Made by a program: the position numbers and the translations under genes. Shown here piece by piece: positions 15,259 to 25,448 of a DNA stretch of 64,000 nucleotides. Below the pieces are notes generated by a model, which was not told the origin of the DNA, searched no databases, and was given only the letters and a program-made list of their open reading frames with translations. Numbering within the stretch: position 1 is the stretch's first letter; each line of letters begins with the position of its first letter. Origin of the DNA: Natronobacterium gregoryi SP2 (lineage in GTDB: Archaea; Halobacteriota; Halobacteria; Halobacteriales; Natrialbaceae); contig NC_019792.1 of assembly GCF_000230715.2 (NCBI RefSeq), positions 62,001 through 126,000 of the forward strand, written 5' to 3'.

Positions 15259-17042
15259 GCGAACGCGCAGCGAAAATTACGCCACCCGACGAACAGCACG
15301 ACGAACAACCGAATCCCGATACGGCGGCTGCCGCGGACGACGACCAGTCGACGCCAGTAACGACGGGTGCAGAAGCCGTCGTTCGTGCACTCGAGAACGC
15401 GGGCGTCGAGTATGCCTTCGGCGTGCAGGGCGGGGCGATCATGCCTGTCTACGATGCGCTGTACGATTCGGATATCCGTCACGTGACGATGGCCCACGAG
15501 CAGGGCGCGGCCCACGCGGCCGACGCCTACGGCATCGTCTCGGGCGACCCCGGCGTCTGTCTGGCCACGTCCGGTCCGGGTGCGACGAACCTCGTGACCG
15601 GGCTCGCCGACGCCGACATGGACTCTGATCCGCTGGTCGCCCTGACGGGCCAGGTGCCGACGGCGTTCGTCGGTAACGACGCGTTTCAGGAGACGGATAC
15701 GACTGGCGTGACGACGCCGATCACGAAAGACAACACGTTCGCGTCCGACCCCGGGACGGTCGGCGACGACGTCGGCGAGGCGTTTGCCCTCGCGGGCGAG
15801 GGTCGACCCGGTCCGACGCTGGTCGACCTGCCGAAAGATGTCACGAAAGCCGAGACGAAGACCGCGCCCGGCGAACCCGAGACGCCCGAGACCGACGAGT
15901 ACCAGGATCGGGCAGATCCGGAGATCGTCGAGGCTGCGGCCGAATGGATCGAGAACGCCAGTCGACCGGTCATGCTTCTGGGCGGCGGCGTCATCAAGGC
16001 CGAGGCCAGCGAGACCTGCCGTGAGTTTGCGGTCGAACGCGAGATCCCGGTGGTCACGACGATGCCCGCCCTCGGGTCGTTCCCCGAAGACCACGGACTC
16101 TCACTGGAGATGGCGGGGATGCACGGCACCGGCTACGCGAACCTGGCCATCTCGAACTGTGACACGCTGATCGCGGTCGGCACCCGGTTCGACGACCGAC
16201 TCACCGGCGGGATCGAGACGTTCGCGCCCGACGCGGAGGTCGTCCACGTCGACATCGACCCCGCAGAGATTTCGAAGAACATCTACGCGGACTACCCGCT
16301 GATCGGCGACGCCGACACCGTCGTCTCGCAACTCGCGGATGCCGTCGACTCCTCGCCCGAAGCGACGAAGTGGCGCGCCCAGTGCCAGCAGTGGAAGTCC
16401 GACTACTCGATGGCTTACAATGCACCCGACGACGAGCCGGTCCAGCCGGAGTTCGTCGTCGAAGCACTCGACGAGGCCACGAGCGACCGAGCGATCGTCA
16501 CCACCGGTGTCGGGCAACACCAGATGTGGGCCTGCCAGTACTGGACGTTCACCGAGCCCCGGACGTGGGTCTCGAGTCACGGACTCGGAACGATGGGCTA
16601 CGGCCTGCCGGCGGCGATCGGCGCGCGACTCGCGGCCGACGACGACCAGGAAGTGGTCTGTGTCGACGGCGACGGCTCGTTCCTGATGACGATGCAGGGG
16701 CTGTCCGTGGCCGTCCGCGAGAACTTAGACATCACGGTCGCCGTGCTCAACAACGAGTACATCGGCATGGTCCGGCAGTGGCAGGACGCCTTCTTCGAGG
16801 GCCGACACGCCGCCTCGGACTACGACTGGATGCCGGAGTTCGACAAACTCGCCGAGGCCTTCGGCGCAGAAGGGTACCGCATCGACGACTACGACGAGGT
16901 CGCCGACACCATCGCCGACGCCGTTGCCTACGACGGCCCCTCGGTGATCGACGTCCACATCGACCCCGAGGCGAACGTCTACCCGATGGTGCCAAGCGGC
17001 GGCGACAACGCTCAGTTCGCACTGACGGAGGAGCAGCTATGA
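15255..17042 (+). CDS. ilvB: Acetolactate synthase, large subunit
   Basis: Thiamine-diphosphate enzyme of 595 residues that condenses two pyruvates (or pyruvate and 2-ketobutyrate) at the entry to valine, leucine and isoleucine synthesis. The pyrimidine-binding domain has YAFGVQGGAIMPVYDAL and the catalytic Glu in MAHEQGAAHAADAY. The central domain is FAD-binding-like. The C-terminal diphosphate-binding domain has GDGSFLMTMQGL followed by NNEYIGMVRQWQ, the GDG-N metal motif. The first 35 residues are an acidic, disordered haloarchaeal extension. Its stop overlaps a short frame (ATGA), followed by ilvN. Confidence 0.95.
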   Translation: MSERAAKITPPDEQHDEQPNPDTAAAADDDQSTPVTTGAEAVVRALENAGVEYAFGVQGGAIMPVYDALYDSDIRHVTMAHEQGAAHAADAYGIVSGDPGVCLATSGPGATNLVTGLADADMDSDPLVALTGQVPTAFVGNDAFQETDTTGVTTPITKDNTFASDPGTVGDDVGEAFALAGEGRPGPTLVDLPKDVTKAETKTAPGEPETPETDEYQDRADPEIVEAAAEWIENASRPVMLLGGGVIKAEASETCREFAVEREIPVVTTMPALGSFPEDHGLSLEMAGMHGTGYANLAISNCDTLIAVGTRFDDRLTGGIETFAPDAEVVHVDIDPAEISKNIYADYPLIGDADTVVSQLADAVDSSPEATKWRAQCQQWKSDYSMAYNAPDDEPVQPEFVVEALDEATSDRAIVTTGVGQHQMWACQYWTFTEPRTWVSSHGLGTMGYGLPAAIGARLAADDDQEVVCVDGDGSFLMTMQGLSVAVRENLDITVAVLNNEYIGMVRQWQDAFFEGRHAASDYDWMPEFDKLAEAFGAEGYRIDDYDEVADTIADAVAYDGPSVIDVHIDPEANVYPMVPSGGDNAQFALTEEQL

Positions 17043-17149
17043 CCGTCGGACGACTGCCGTCGCCCGACTGCATGCGGACCTGCGAGACGGCGTCGCCGTC
17101 TCGACGTTCGTTTCACTTCGGTCAGCGAACCACGGGGTGGTCCGCATGA
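17039..17149 (+). CDS. Possible 36-residue spacer peptide between ilvB and ilvN
   Basis: This frame starts in an ATGA overlap with the ilvB stop and ends in another ATGA overlap with the ATG of ilvN at 17146. It therefore bridges the two subunit genes without leaving untranslated bases. The peptide is basic and Ser/Arg-rich (MTVGRLPSPDCMRTC...), unlike the acidic proteome, so it may serve coupling rather than function as a protein. Confidence 0.3.
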   Translation: MTVGRLPSPDCMRTCETASPSRRSFHFGQRTTGWSA

Positions 17150-17811
17150 CCCACGGACTCGACGGACCGGCACCCGAGAAGCGACGGCTGCCAAACGGCC
17201 GACGGAACGAACAGGGCATTCGCGTCGACCCCGAGGTCGAGGTGACCCACGAGCCCCGGCGGACCGTCATCTCGGCGCTGGTCCAACACGAACCCGGCGT
17301 GCTCGCCGAAGTCTCGGGACTGTTCTCGAGACGGCAGTTCAACATCGAGAGCCTGACGGTCGGCCCGACGAAGAACGAAGACCGCGCTCGGATCACTCTC
17401 GTCGTCGAGGAGCCCGATCCTGGGATCGATCAGGTCAAAAAACAGCTGCGGAAGCTGGTACCGGTCGTCTCCGTCCGAGAACTCGAGCCCGACGCGATGT
17501 CTCGCGAACTCGCCTTGATCAAGGTCGACGCTCACGACCCTGCTGCAGTCAACGCCGTTGGCGACATGTACGACGCAAAGACCGTCGACTCGAGTCCGGA
17601 GACGGCCACCTTCGAGGTCACTGGCGCACGCCAGAAGATCGAGGCTGCGATCGAGACGTTCGGCCAGTTCGGCATTCGGGAGATCGACCGGACCGGTACG
17701 ACGGCGCTGGCCCGTGGGACCGACGAAACCGCTGGCCCGACGCCCGCAGAGGAACGCGTATCGACCGCCGACGAGGCGAACCAGCAGTACACCACCGCAG
17801 ACGATGACTGA
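17146..17811 (+). CDS. ilvN: Acetolactate synthase, regulatory small subunit
   Basis: Activates the large subunit and confers feedback control by valine. It has 221 residues. The ACT domain lies at about 40-110 ([34 protein letters not shown]) and a second C-terminal regulatory domain follows ([13 protein letters not shown] ... [13 protein letters not shown]). The acidic tail after residue 190 is typical of haloarchaea. ATG 17146 is preferred over the GTG at 17137 because of its ATGA overlap with the preceding short frame. The 3' end overlaps ilvC by eight bases. Confidence 0.92.
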   Translation: MTHGLDGPAPEKRRLPNGRRNEQGIRVDPEVEVTHEPRRTVISALVQHEPGVLAEVSGLFSRRQFNIESLTVGPTKNEDRARITLVVEEPDPGIDQVKKQLRKLVPVVSVRELEPDAMSRELALIKVDAHDPAAVNAVGDMYDAKTVDSSPETATFEVTGARQKIEAAIETFGQFGIREIDRTGTTALARGTDETAGPTPAEERVSTADEANQQYTTADDD

Positions 17812-18847
17812 CGAATTCACCACCGACATCTACGACGACGACGACGCAGACGTATCGACGCTCGACGACGAGACCGTGGCCGTCCTTGGCTACGGCAGCC
17901 AGGGCCACGCTCATGCGCTGAACCTGAACGAGAGTGGCGTGGACGTAGTCGTCGGCCTGCGCGAGACCTCTTCCTCGCGTTCGGCCGCCGAAGCCGACGG
18001 ACTCGCGGTGACGACGCCCGCAGACGCCGTCGCACAGGCGACCTACGTCTCCGTGCTCGTGCCCGACACCGTCCAGCCGGCCGTCTACGAGAACGCGATC
18101 GAACCGAACCTCGAGGTCGGCGACACCCTGCAGTTCGCCCACGGACTGAACATCCACTACGACCAGATCGAACCCCCGGAAGACGTCGACGTGACGATGG
18201 TCGCACCGAAGAGTCCGGGCCACCTCGTGCGGCGCAACTACGAGAACGACGAGGGAACGCCCGGCTTGCTGGCGATTTACCGGGACACGACCGGCGACGC
18301 CCACGAACGAGCGCTCGCGTACGCGAAGGCGATCGGCTGCACTCGAGCGGGCGTCATCGAGACGACGTTCAGAGAAGAGGTCGAGTCCGACCTCTTTGGC
18401 GAACAGGCAGTACTCTGTGGCGGCGTCACCGCGTTGGTCAAGCACGGCTACGAGACGCTCGTCGACGCGGGCTATTCGCCCGAGATCGCCTACTTTGAGT
18501 GTCTGAACGAACTCAAACTCATCGTCGATCTGATGTACGAAGGCGGGAACATGGGGATGTGGAACTCCGTCTCGGATACGGCCGAGTACGGCGGCCTCAC
18601 TCGCGGTGAACGCATCGTCGACGAGAGTGTCCGCGAGAACATGGAGGAAGTCCTCGAGGAAGTCCAGAACGGGGAGTTCACCCGCGAGTGGATTCTCGAG
18701 AACCAGGCCGGTCGCCCGAAATACGGGCAGCTCCGGGAGGCCGAGAAGAACCACGAGATCGAGGCGGTCGGGGAGCGACTCCGCGATCTGTTCGCGTGGG
18801 CCGAGGAAGCGGAACCGGAAGACGCCGAGGTGCCGGCGGACGACTAA
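17804..18847 (+). CDS. ilvC: Ketol-acid reductoisomerase (class I)
   Basis: Converts acetolactate to 2,3-dihydroxyisovalerate with NAD(P)H and Mg2+. It has 347 residues. The Rossmann motif [13 protein letters not shown] is near residue 27. The metal-binding KARI domain has [31 protein letters not shown] and [18 protein letters not shown]. The length matches class I enzymes. The start overlaps the end of ilvN, indicating coupled translation. The acidic C-terminal tail [14 protein letters not shown] is a haloarchaeal addition. Confidence 0.95.
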   Translation: MTDEFTTDIYDDDDADVSTLDDETVAVLGYGSQGHAHALNLNESGVDVVVGLRETSSSRSAAEADGLAVTTPADAVAQATYVSVLVPDTVQPAVYENAIEPNLEVGDTLQFAHGLNIHYDQIEPPEDVDVTMVAPKSPGHLVRRNYENDEGTPGLLAIYRDTTGDAHERALAYAKAIGCTRAGVIETTFREEVESDLFGEQAVLCGGVTALVKHGYETLVDAGYSPEIAYFECLNELKLIVDLMYEGGNMGMWNSVSDTAEYGGLTRGERIVDESVRENMEEVLEEVQNGEFTREWILENQAGRPKYGQLREAEKNHEIEAVGERLRDLFAWAEEAEPEDAEVPADD

Positions 18848-18877
18848 CGCACCACCAGAATACACTACCACAGACCA

Positions 18878-19135
18878 ATGAGCGAAACCGAGACCAACAC
18901 AGATGCGATGGGCGAAGTCAGTCACACCAATCCCTACACCGGCCGAACGGTCGGGCAGTTGTTCAGCCGCGGGCCGACGGCCGTGACCGACGGGGGCGAG
19001 CCAGCTGACGCCGAGACGAACGAACGATCGCACGGAACGATGAAAGACGTCGCGCACACACCGCCACACGACGCCGACGACGCGAACAGCGTCTTCGAAC
19101 GCGGCAGCGAACACGCAGACGTCGGAGAGGAATGA
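18878..19135 (+). CDS. Small acidic protein of the ilvC-leuC gap
   Basis: An 85-residue, probably disordered protein between ilvC and leuC. It has the recognisable block [23 protein letters not shown], then a Thr/Asp/Glu-rich linker, then [19 protein letters not shown]. From memory, short proteins with this NP-GRTVG-LF-RGP pattern recur at the same place in other haloarchaeal leu clusters, which suggests a conserved but unknown accessory role. The start is 30 bases after ilvC, and the stop overlaps the leuC ATG (ATGA), so it is co-translated with the isopropylmalate isomerase genes. Confidence 0.7.
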   Translation: MSETETNTDAMGEVSHTNPYTGRTVGQLFSRGPTAVTDGGEPADAETNERSHGTMKDVAHTPPHDADDANSVFERGSEHADVGEE

Positions 19136-20556
19136 GCGAGGGAACGCTGTACGACAAGGTGTGGGACCGCCACAGGGTGACGACGCTGCCGACCGGCCAG
19201 GACCAGCTGTTCGTCGGCCTCCACCTCATCCACGAGGTGACCAGTCCCCAGGCCTTCGGCATGCTCCGGGAACGGGACCTCGAGGTCGCCTACCCCGACC
19301 TCACCCACGCGACGGTCGACCACATCGTCCCGACGGCCGATCAGTCCCGACCATACGAGGAAGACGCCGCCGAGGAGATGATGGCCGAACTCGAGGAGAA
19401 CGTCCGCGAAGCGGGAATCGAGTTCTCGGACCCCGACAGCGGCGACCAGGGGATCGTCCACGTCATCGGCCCGGAGCAGGGGCTGACCCAGCCCGGAAAG
19501 ACCATCGTCTGTGGTGACTCACACACCAGCACGCACGGTGCTTTCGGCGCGCTCGCCTTCGGCATCGGCACCAGCCAGATCCGCGACGTGCTCGCGACGG
19601 GCACCGTCGCCATGGAGAAGCAAAAGGTCCGAAAGATCCAGGTCGACGGCGAACTCGGCGAGGGCGTCGAGGCGAAAGACGTCGTCCTCGAGATCATCCG
19701 CCGTCTCGGTACGGAGGGTGGCGTCGGCTACGTCTACGAGTACGCCGGCGAGGCCATCGAGAACCTGGGCATGGAGGGCCGGATGTCGATCTGTAACATG
19801 TCCATCGAGGGCGGTGCCCGCGCGGGCTACGTCAACCCCGACGAGACCACCTACGAGTGGCTGAAGGAGACGGACTACTTCCAGGAGAACCCGGAGAAGT
19901 TCGACGAACTCGAGCCCTACTGGGAGTCGATCCGGTCGGACGAGGACGCGGAATACGACGACGTCGTCCACATCGACGCGAACGAACTCGAGCCGGTCGT
20001 CACCTGGGGTACCACTCCCGGCCAGGGAATCGGCATCATGGACCCGATTCCGGCACCGGCGGACCTGCCCGCGGACAAGCAGGACACGGCCCGACGCGCC
20101 CAGGAGCACATGCGCGTCGAGCCCGGCGAGACGATGGACGGGTACGAGGTTGACGTCGCCTTCCTCGGCTCCTGTACGAACGCCCGGCTGCCCGACCTTC
20201 GGCGGGCTGCCCGGATCGTCGAGGGGCGCGAGGTCCACGACGACGTCCGCGCGATGGTGGTTCCCGGCAGTCAGCGCGTCCAGGAGGCCGCCGAGGAGGA
20301 AGGGCTGAAGGACGTCTTCGAGGAGGCCGGCTTCGAGTGGCGCAACGCCGGCTGTTCGATGTGTCTCGGCATGAACGAGGACCAGCTCGAGGGCGACGAG
20401 GCCTGCGCATCGTCGTCGAACCGGAACTTCGTCGGGCGCCAGGGATCGAAGGACGGCCGCACAGTCCTGATGAACCCGCGGATGGTCGCCGCGGCGGCGC
20501 TCGAGGGTGAAGTGACCGACGTTCGCGACCTGCCGGAAGTGGAGGTGACCGCCTAA
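19132..20556 (+). CDS. leuC: 3-isopropylmalate dehydratase, large subunit
   Basis: Aconitase-family [4Fe-4S] enzyme that isomerises 2- to 3-isopropylmalate with LeuD. It has 474 residues. Family motifs are [45 protein letters not shown], and [15 protein letters not shown] with the second and third cluster Cys. ATGA overlaps link it both to the preceding small gene and to leuD. Confidence 0.95.
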   Translation: MSEGTLYDKVWDRHRVTTLPTGQDQLFVGLHLIHEVTSPQAFGMLRERDLEVAYPDLTHATVDHIVPTADQSRPYEEDAAEEMMAELEENVREAGIEFSDPDSGDQGIVHVIGPEQGLTQPGKTIVCGDSHTSTHGAFGALAFGIGTSQIRDVLATGTVAMEKQKVRKIQVDGELGEGVEAKDVVLEIIRRLGTEGGVGYVYEYAGEAIENLGMEGRMSICNMSIEGGARAGYVNPDETTYEWLKETDYFQENPEKFDELEPYWESIRSDEDAEYDDVVHIDANELEPVVTWGTTPGQGIGIMDPIPAPADLPADKQDTARRAQEHMRVEPGETMDGYEVDVAFLGSCTNARLPDLRRAARIVEGREVHDDVRAMVVPGSQRVQEAAEEEGLKDVFEEAGFEWRNAGCSMCLGMNEDQLEGDEACASSSNRNFVGRQGSKDGRTVLMNPRMVAAAALEGEVTDVRDLPEVEVTA

Positions 20557-21197
20557 TGGCCGACACAGACGAAGTCGAGATCCCCGAAGTCGACTACGTC
20601 TCCGGATCGGGTATCCCGATCCGCGGGAACGACATCGACACCGACCAGATCATCCCCGCGCGGTTCATGAAGGTCGTCACCTTCGACGGCCTGGGCGAGT
20701 TCGCGTTCTTCGATCTGCGGTTTACCGAGGACGACGAACTCAAGGACCACCCGATGAACGAGGAGCGGTTCCAGGATTCGTCGGTCATGGTCGTCAACAA
20801 CAACTTCGGCTGTGGCTCCTCGCGCGAGCACGCCCCGCAGGCGCTGATGCGCTGGGGGATCGACGCGATCGTCGGGGAGAGCTTTGCCGAGATCTTCGCG
20901 GGCAACTGCCTCGCGCTCGGCATCCCGACCGTGACGGCCGACGCCGAGACGATCGAGGAACTGCAGGACTGGGTCGACGAGCATCCCGACGGCGAACTCG
21001 AGATCGATATCGAGGCCGAAACGGTCACGTACGGTGGTGAAACGATCGACGTCACCGTCGACGACGCCCAGCGCAAGGCGCTCGTCGAGGGCGTCTGGGA
21101 CACGACGGCGCTGATGAAGTCCAACGCCGGCGAAGTCGCGAAGTTGGCCGGGGATCTGCCGTACGTCGAGGACGCGGCGATTCCCGAATCGGAGTAG
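20556..21197 (+). CDS. leuD: 3-isopropylmalate dehydratase, small subunit
   Basis: Swivelling-domain partner of LeuC, 213 residues. Motifs are PIRGNDIDTDQIIPARFMK, the NNNFGCGSSREHAPQAL substrate loop and GESFAEIFAGNCLALGIP. It overlaps the LeuC stop by one base. After its stop the sequence GGAATTTTTGGGG (about 21217-21229) contains a T-run that may end transcription, since the next leu gene is 3.2 kb away. Confidence 0.93.
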   Translation: MADTDEVEIPEVDYVSGSGIPIRGNDIDTDQIIPARFMKVVTFDGLGEFAFFDLRFTEDDELKDHPMNEERFQDSSVMVVNNNFGCGSSREHAPQALMRWGIDAIVGESFAEIFAGNCLALGIPTVTADAETIEELQDWVDEHPDGELEIDIEAETVTYGGETIDVTVDDAQRKALVEGVWDTTALMKSNAGEVAKLAGDLPYVEDAAIPESE

Positions 21198-21589
21198 CGA
21201 GTCGGGGTCGCTCGAGTGGAATTTTTGGGGTAAGGACGTGTGTGCGGAGGAATCTTGTACAAGGGTGGAGACTGGGGGCCTTGTACAAGAGTGGTGGCTG
21301 GAGGCACCGTTCGTCGTCGGGACGGTGTGCTGAACCAACTCGTCAGTATCCTAACGTTCTTTACGAATGATTCCGTATCGAACAGATGCGCACGAAAGTG
21401 CGCCGAGCCGGAGCCTTGCCACCAAGCACGTACTCCGGCTCACACACGGCCCCCGCATAGCGGGAGCAATCCATCATTGGCGTTGGCGAAATAAAGAAGT
21501 GCCGACGTTCCGCCGAGCCAGTCGCAACTGCGACCGACTCTCTCGCTGGGTTGCGTTTCTCGTCGCTGGGGTCGAAACCAACGCAAAAC
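21198..21589. other. Gap with paired palindromes and hairpins
   Basis: Holds two copies of the self-complementary word CTTGTACAAG (21254-21263 and 21280-21289) and then a 9-bp hairpin (21405-21413 with 21433-21441) plus a CCCGC-ATA-GCGGG hairpin (21452-21464). No gene is supported before 21590. Confidence 0.5.
21254..21289. promoter_or_regulatory. Paired palindromic operator candidate
   Basis: CTTGTACAAG, a perfect 10-bp palindrome, occurs twice 26 bases apart. Each copy is followed by the same context (G/A-GTGG). This is the layout of a cooperative binding site for a dimeric regulator. The regulated gene is not obvious. Confidence 0.4.
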
Positions 21590-21769
21590 ATGGTCTCGAG
21601 AACTCCCATCCACTGCGACTGTGGTACCGACGTCAGCGTCGCGATGGCCGTCGATCCGGGTCGGTGTCCGGACTGCGAGACGGCGTCCGCGACGACGATT
21701 ACCGAACCCCCTACCGATCACGATGCACCCCGCACTCACGACAGTACTCGCACGTATCGCGGCCCGTGA
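21590..21769 (+). CDS. Small zinc-ribbon protein
   Basis: A 59-residue protein with a CDCG motif (Cys at about residues 9 and 11) and a CPDC motif (about 25 and 28). This Cys-x-Cys / Cys-x2-Cys spacing can hold one zinc ion. The rest is Thr/Pro/Asp-rich and probably unstructured. It overlaps the next gene by 47 bases in another frame, so the two are likely translated from one message. The role is unknown; a pairing with a HalOD1 protein suggests a signalling or regulatory function. Confidence 0.55.
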   Translation: MVSRTPIHCDCGTDVSVAMAVDPGRCPDCETASATTITEPPTDHDAPRTHDSTRTYRGP

Positions 21770-21941
21770 GGACCGCGAACGGACGGCGTTGCCACCGCTG
21801 TACGAGGCCGTCGATCCCGAGGCGGTTGCCTCGTTGCTCGAGTCTTCGACGCCCGTCGTCGTTCAGTTCGAGTACGACGGCTACTCGGTCGTGATCGGAC
21901 CTAGCCCTCACGAGGTGACAGTGATCGACGAGGAGCGGTAA
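21723..21941 (+). CDS. HalOD1-type output-domain protein
   Basis: A 72-residue single-domain protein with the HalOD1 pattern: an N-terminal helix (ALTTVLARIAAREDRE), the signature LPPLYEAVDPEAVASLLE, and two final strands (VVVQFEYDGYSVVIGPS, EVTVID). HalOD1 modules are small haloarchaeal output domains of unknown mechanism, often linked to bacterio-opsin activator-like regulators. Its start at 21723 lies inside the zinc-ribbon gene. Confidence 0.7.
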   Translation: MHPALTTVLARIAAREDRERTALPPLYEAVDPEAVASLLESSTPVVVQFEYDGYSVVIGPSPHEVTVIDEER

Positions 21942-22009
21942 CGGCTCGTCGATCGCTTTTCTCGAGTCGACAGTCACGCTTAACCGGACCGACTGTCTCG
22001 AGTCGAGTA

Positions 22010-24322
22010 ATGTCTCGCCCGTCGACTGGTTCGCCGAGCGTGTGGCGACCGGTGGGGACGGTACTGGTTCTCGTACTCCTCGTGGTGCTCGCCTCGAGCG
22101 GTGCGGTAGCAGTCGGAACGGCGGACGGCGGGTCGTCCGCGTCGGCTCTGGTTTCGCCGGAGTCGGCTCATCCGACCGAGGAACCGAGGTCGGCGATCGA
22201 TCCCGCACTCGAGAACGCCACCGGCGAAGTTCGCGTCGTCGTCCAGTTCGAGGACCTCGAGTCCGACACGATCCCCGCCAGCGAGGACGCGATCGAGCAT
22301 CGACAGAGCCACGCGAACGAGAGCCAGGAGTCCCTCGAGCGCTACGCAGACGAGACGGCAGGGGTCACGTTCGAGCGTGGGTTCTGGATCACAAACGCCG
22401 CAGTCGTGACGGTGGACAGCGACAGTGCGGACGTCAGGGAACTGGCGAGGGTCGACGCCGTGACTGGCGTGCACGCCGACAACGCAGTCGTCGCCTCGAG
22501 TGGGGCGGCCGACGGTGCGACGGCGGCGGCGAGCGACGAGTCCGGCGTCGAGTACGCCGACGGCCTCGAGACGATCAACGTTCCGCAGGCGTGGGAGGAG
22601 TTCGACACGCGGGGCGAGGGTGCGACCGTCGTCGTCCTCGACTCGGGCGTCGACGCGGATCACCCGGACCTCGAGGTCGACGGCTGGAAGGACTTCTCGG
22701 ACGCGGCCGCCGCCGATCCGATCGACTACGACGGCCACGGCACCCACGTCTCGGGGATCGTCGCGGGTGGCGACGAGAGCGGAACCCAGATCGGGGTGGC
22801 TCCCGAGGCCGAACTCGTCCACGGGGCGATCGTCACCGACTGCGAGAACGAGTGTCGTGGCCGGGAGTCGACCGTCCTCGAGGGGGTCGAGTGGGCGATC
22901 GAGCAAGACGCCGACGTCGTGAGTATGAGTTTCGGCTGGAAGGGGTACCGCCCGAGCATGATTCGGGCGGTCGAAAACGCCAACGACGCGGGTGCGGTCG
23001 TCGTCGCCGGCAGCGGAAACGAGGGAGAGGGGACGTCGATTTCGCCGGGGAACGTCTACGACGCTGTCGCCGTCGGTGCGAGTACCGGTTCCGACTCGAT
23101 CGTCGACTTCTCCTCGGGCGAGGAGATCGCTACCGACGACGCGTGGGACCGACACGCGCCCGACGATTGGCCCGCCTCGTACGTCGTTCCCGACGTCGTC
23201 GCGCCAGGTGTCGGCGTGAAAGGGCCGGTCCCCGGCGGCGACTACGCTTCTCGGAGTGGGACGAGCAAAGCTACGCCACACGTCGCGGGAACGGTCGCAC
23301 TGATGCAATCCGCGACCGAGGACGACCTGACTCCCGACGAAATCCAGCGCGCGCTCCGGGAGACCGCCTGGAAACCAGACGACGAACCCGACGACCCCGA
23401 CACCCGGTACGGTCACGGGATCATCGACACGCGCGAAGCCATCGATGCGGTCGGCGATCACTCGAGCGTCGAGGGGACCGTTACGGACGCCGTGACGGAC
23501 GAACCGCTCGCGGAGGCGACCGTCGAGATCGTCGCCGAGGATGGAACGGTTGCCGAGATCGAGACCGACGAGGACGGAACGTTCGACCGCTTCGGACTCG
23601 AGGGCGACGAGGAGTACACCGTCGTCGTGGCGAAGGAAGGATACGAGACGACCGCAGAGACGGCGTTCGTCCCTGCCGACGAACGAGTCACGATCGACGT
23701 CGTCGCGGCCGGTGACGGCGAACTCGAGGTCACGGTCAGGGATGCTCACTTCGACGCTGGCATCGAGGACGCGTCGGCCGCTCTGAACGGCAGTCGCGGC
23801 GTTTACCCCGGAAATCACCTCGAAAACGGGACGTACGTCGTATCCGACGTACCGACGGACGAGTACTACACCCTCGAGACGAACGCGGACGGCTACGGCG
23901 ACGAAACGCGACGGATAGCAGTCGAGGACGACGCAGCGACGAGGACGGTTGCGATGACAGGCGACGCAACGCTCGCGGTCACAGTCGAGAGCGAGGAAGC
24001 AGATGATCCGATCGAGAACGCCTCGGTCGTACTCGAGCGCGGCGACGGGGAATCCTATGAAACGGCCAACTTGACGGACGAAACCGGACAGCTAACGATA
24101 ACGCTTCCTGGGACGGGCGAGTCCTACACGGTCGAAGCCACGGCACCGGAGTTCGTGACGACCGCCGTCGAGAGCGATCCGGTGGAGAGCGAGGCGACGG
24201 AGGCGGTGACGGTCGTTCTCTCCGAGCCGTTGCTGCCAGTTCCCGGCTTCGGGCCGGCGGTTGCGGTCGTGGCGCTGCTGGCGTTCGCGCTGCTGGCGAC
24301 GCGAATCGACCGTCGAGCGTGA
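22010..24322 (+). CDS. Secreted subtilisin-like protease with PGF-CTERM anchor
   Basis: Exported serine peptidase (S8 family) of 770 residues. Residues 1-45 are a signal peptide. About 60-165 look like an I9-type propeptide ([29 protein letters not shown]). The catalytic domain has Asp near 210 ([15 protein letters not shown]), His near 246 (GHGTHVSGI), Asn in AGSGNEGEG and Ser near 418 ([12 protein letters not shown]). Residues 480-730 hold three carboxypeptidase-regulatory/Cna-B-like beta modules. The end, [20 protein letters not shown] plus RIDRR, is a PGF-CTERM tail processed by archaeosortase. It probably acts on the cell surface. It separates leuD from leuB. Confidence 0.9.
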   Translation: MSRPSTGSPSVWRPVGTVLVLVLLVVLASSGAVAVGTADGGSSASALVSPESAHPTEEPRSAIDPALENATGEVRVVVQFEDLESDTIPASEDAIEHRQSHANESQESLERYADETAGVTFERGFWITNAAVVTVDSDSADVRELARVDAVTGVHADNAVVASSGAADGATAAASDESGVEYADGLETINVPQAWEEFDTRGEGATVVVLDSGVDADHPDLEVDGWKDFSDAAAADPIDYDGHGTHVSGIVAGGDESGTQIGVAPEAELVHGAIVTDCENECRGRESTVLEGVEWAIEQDADVVSMSFGWKGYRPSMIRAVENANDAGAVVVAGSGNEGEGTSISPGNVYDAVAVGASTGSDSIVDFSSGEEIATDDAWDRHAPDDWPASYVVPDVVAPGVGVKGPVPGGDYASRSGTSKATPHVAGTVALMQSATEDDLTPDEIQRALRETAWKPDDEPDDPDTRYGHGIIDTREAIDAVGDHSSVEGTVTDAVTDEPLAEATVEIVAEDGTVAEIETDEDGTFDRFGLEGDEEYTVVVAKEGYETTAETAFVPADERVTIDVVAAGDGELEVTVRDAHFDAGIEDASAALNGSRGVYPGNHLENGTYVVSDVPTDEYYTLETNADGYGDETRRIAVEDDAATRTVAMTGDATLAVTVESEEADDPIENASVVLERGDGESYETANLTDETGQLTITLPGTGESYTVEATAPEFVTTAVESDPVESEATEAVTVVLSEPLLPVPGFGPAVAVVALLAFALLATRIDRRA

Positions 24323-24399
24323 CGCCGCCGCGAGGGCGAGCCAATCGGAGAACTGACGGTACCGATACCCTCTTTTCGGCCCCGGATCGAAGAGTGCGT

Positions 24400-25380
24400 A
24401 TGACTCACGAGATCGCCGTCATTCCCGGCGACGGCATCGGACAGGAGGTCACGCCCGCAGCGGTCGAAGTGCTCGAGGCGCTCGAGATCGAGTTCGAATT
24501 CCGCGAGGGTGAGGCGGGCGACGCGGTGAAAGAGGAAACTGGCGAGGCGCTGCCCCAGGAGACCTACGACCTCGCGGCGTCGGCCGACGCGACGCTGTTC
24601 GGTGCCGCCGGCGAGACGGCCGCCGACGTGATCCTCCCGCTTCGAGAGGCCGTCGACTCGTTCGTCAACGTTCGACCGGCGAAAGCGTATCCCGGGGTCG
24701 ACGCCGTTCGGCCCGAGACGGACCTGGTCTTCCTGCGCGAGAACACCGAGGGCGTCTACTCGGGCCACGAGGACCGCCTGACCGACGACGTCGCGACGCT
24801 GACTCGCGTCGTCACGGAGTCGGCCTCTCGGCAACTCGCGGAGTTCGCCTGCGAGTACGTCGCAGACAACGACTACGACGGCTTCACGACCGTCCACAAA
24901 GCCAACGTCATGCGGGCGACGGACGGCCTCTTCCGGGACACGGTCGCGGAAGTCGCCGACGAGAACGACATCGAGACCGACGAGGTACTGATGGACGCGT
25001 TCGCGACGCACGTCTGTCTCGAGCCCGACCAGTTCGACGTGGTCGTTTGTCCGAACCTCGCGGGCGACGTGCTCTCGGATCTCGCAGCGGGGCTCGTGGG
25101 AGGACTCGGACTCTTGCCCTCCGCCAACGTCGGCCCCGACCGCGCACTGTTCGAACCCGTCCACGGAACTGCTCCCGACATCGCCGGCAAGAGTGTCGCC
25201 AACCCGGCAGCGACGATTCTCTCGGCGGCCATGCTCGTCGAGTACCTCGGCTACGACGAGGAGGGTGCTGCCATCCGCGAGGCCGTCGAGACGACACTCG
25301 AGGAGGGGCCGCGCACGTCCGACCTCGGCGGCGACGCGTCGACCGGCGGCGTCACCGAAGCGATCGTCGACCGCCTGTAG
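24400..25380 (+). CDS. leuB: 3-isopropylmalate dehydrogenase
   Basis: NAD-dependent beta-decarboxylating dehydrogenase, 326 residues, that produces 2-oxoisocaproate in leucine synthesis. Motifs are [20 protein letters not shown], the substrate-binding [25 protein letters not shown], the metal-binding [17 protein letters not shown] and the dinucleotide-binding [13 protein letters not shown]. Isocitrate dehydrogenases are longer, and position near leuCD supports LeuB. ATG 24400 gives the family N-terminus exactly. It is separated from the rest of the cluster by the protease and two small genes, and probably has its own promoter (an AT-rich stretch about 24370-24378). Confidence 0.9.
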   Translation: MTHEIAVIPGDGIGQEVTPAAVEVLEALEIEFEFREGEAGDAVKEETGEALPQETYDLAASADATLFGAAGETAADVILPLREAVDSFVNVRPAKAYPGVDAVRPETDLVFLRENTEGVYSGHEDRLTDDVATLTRVVTESASRQLAEFACEYVADNDYDGFTTVHKANVMRATDGLFRDTVAEVADENDIETDEVLMDAFATHVCLEPDQFDVVVCPNLAGDVLSDLAAGLVGGLGLLPSANVGPDRALFEPVHGTAPDIAGKSVANPAATILSAAMLVEYLGYDEEGAAIREAVETTLEEGPRTSDLGGDASTGGVTEAIVDRL

Positions 25381-25448
25381 CGAGACCAGTCTCTCGCAAA
25401 TTCGAGCCACGGCCGAACGTTATCACGAGAAGCGTGGTATCCCAGCTA

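Noticed and set aside
21980-23818. 612-codon open frame antisense to the subtilase gene
   Set aside because: Its length reflects codon bias of the protease gene. Composition lacks domain motifs and there is no promoter.
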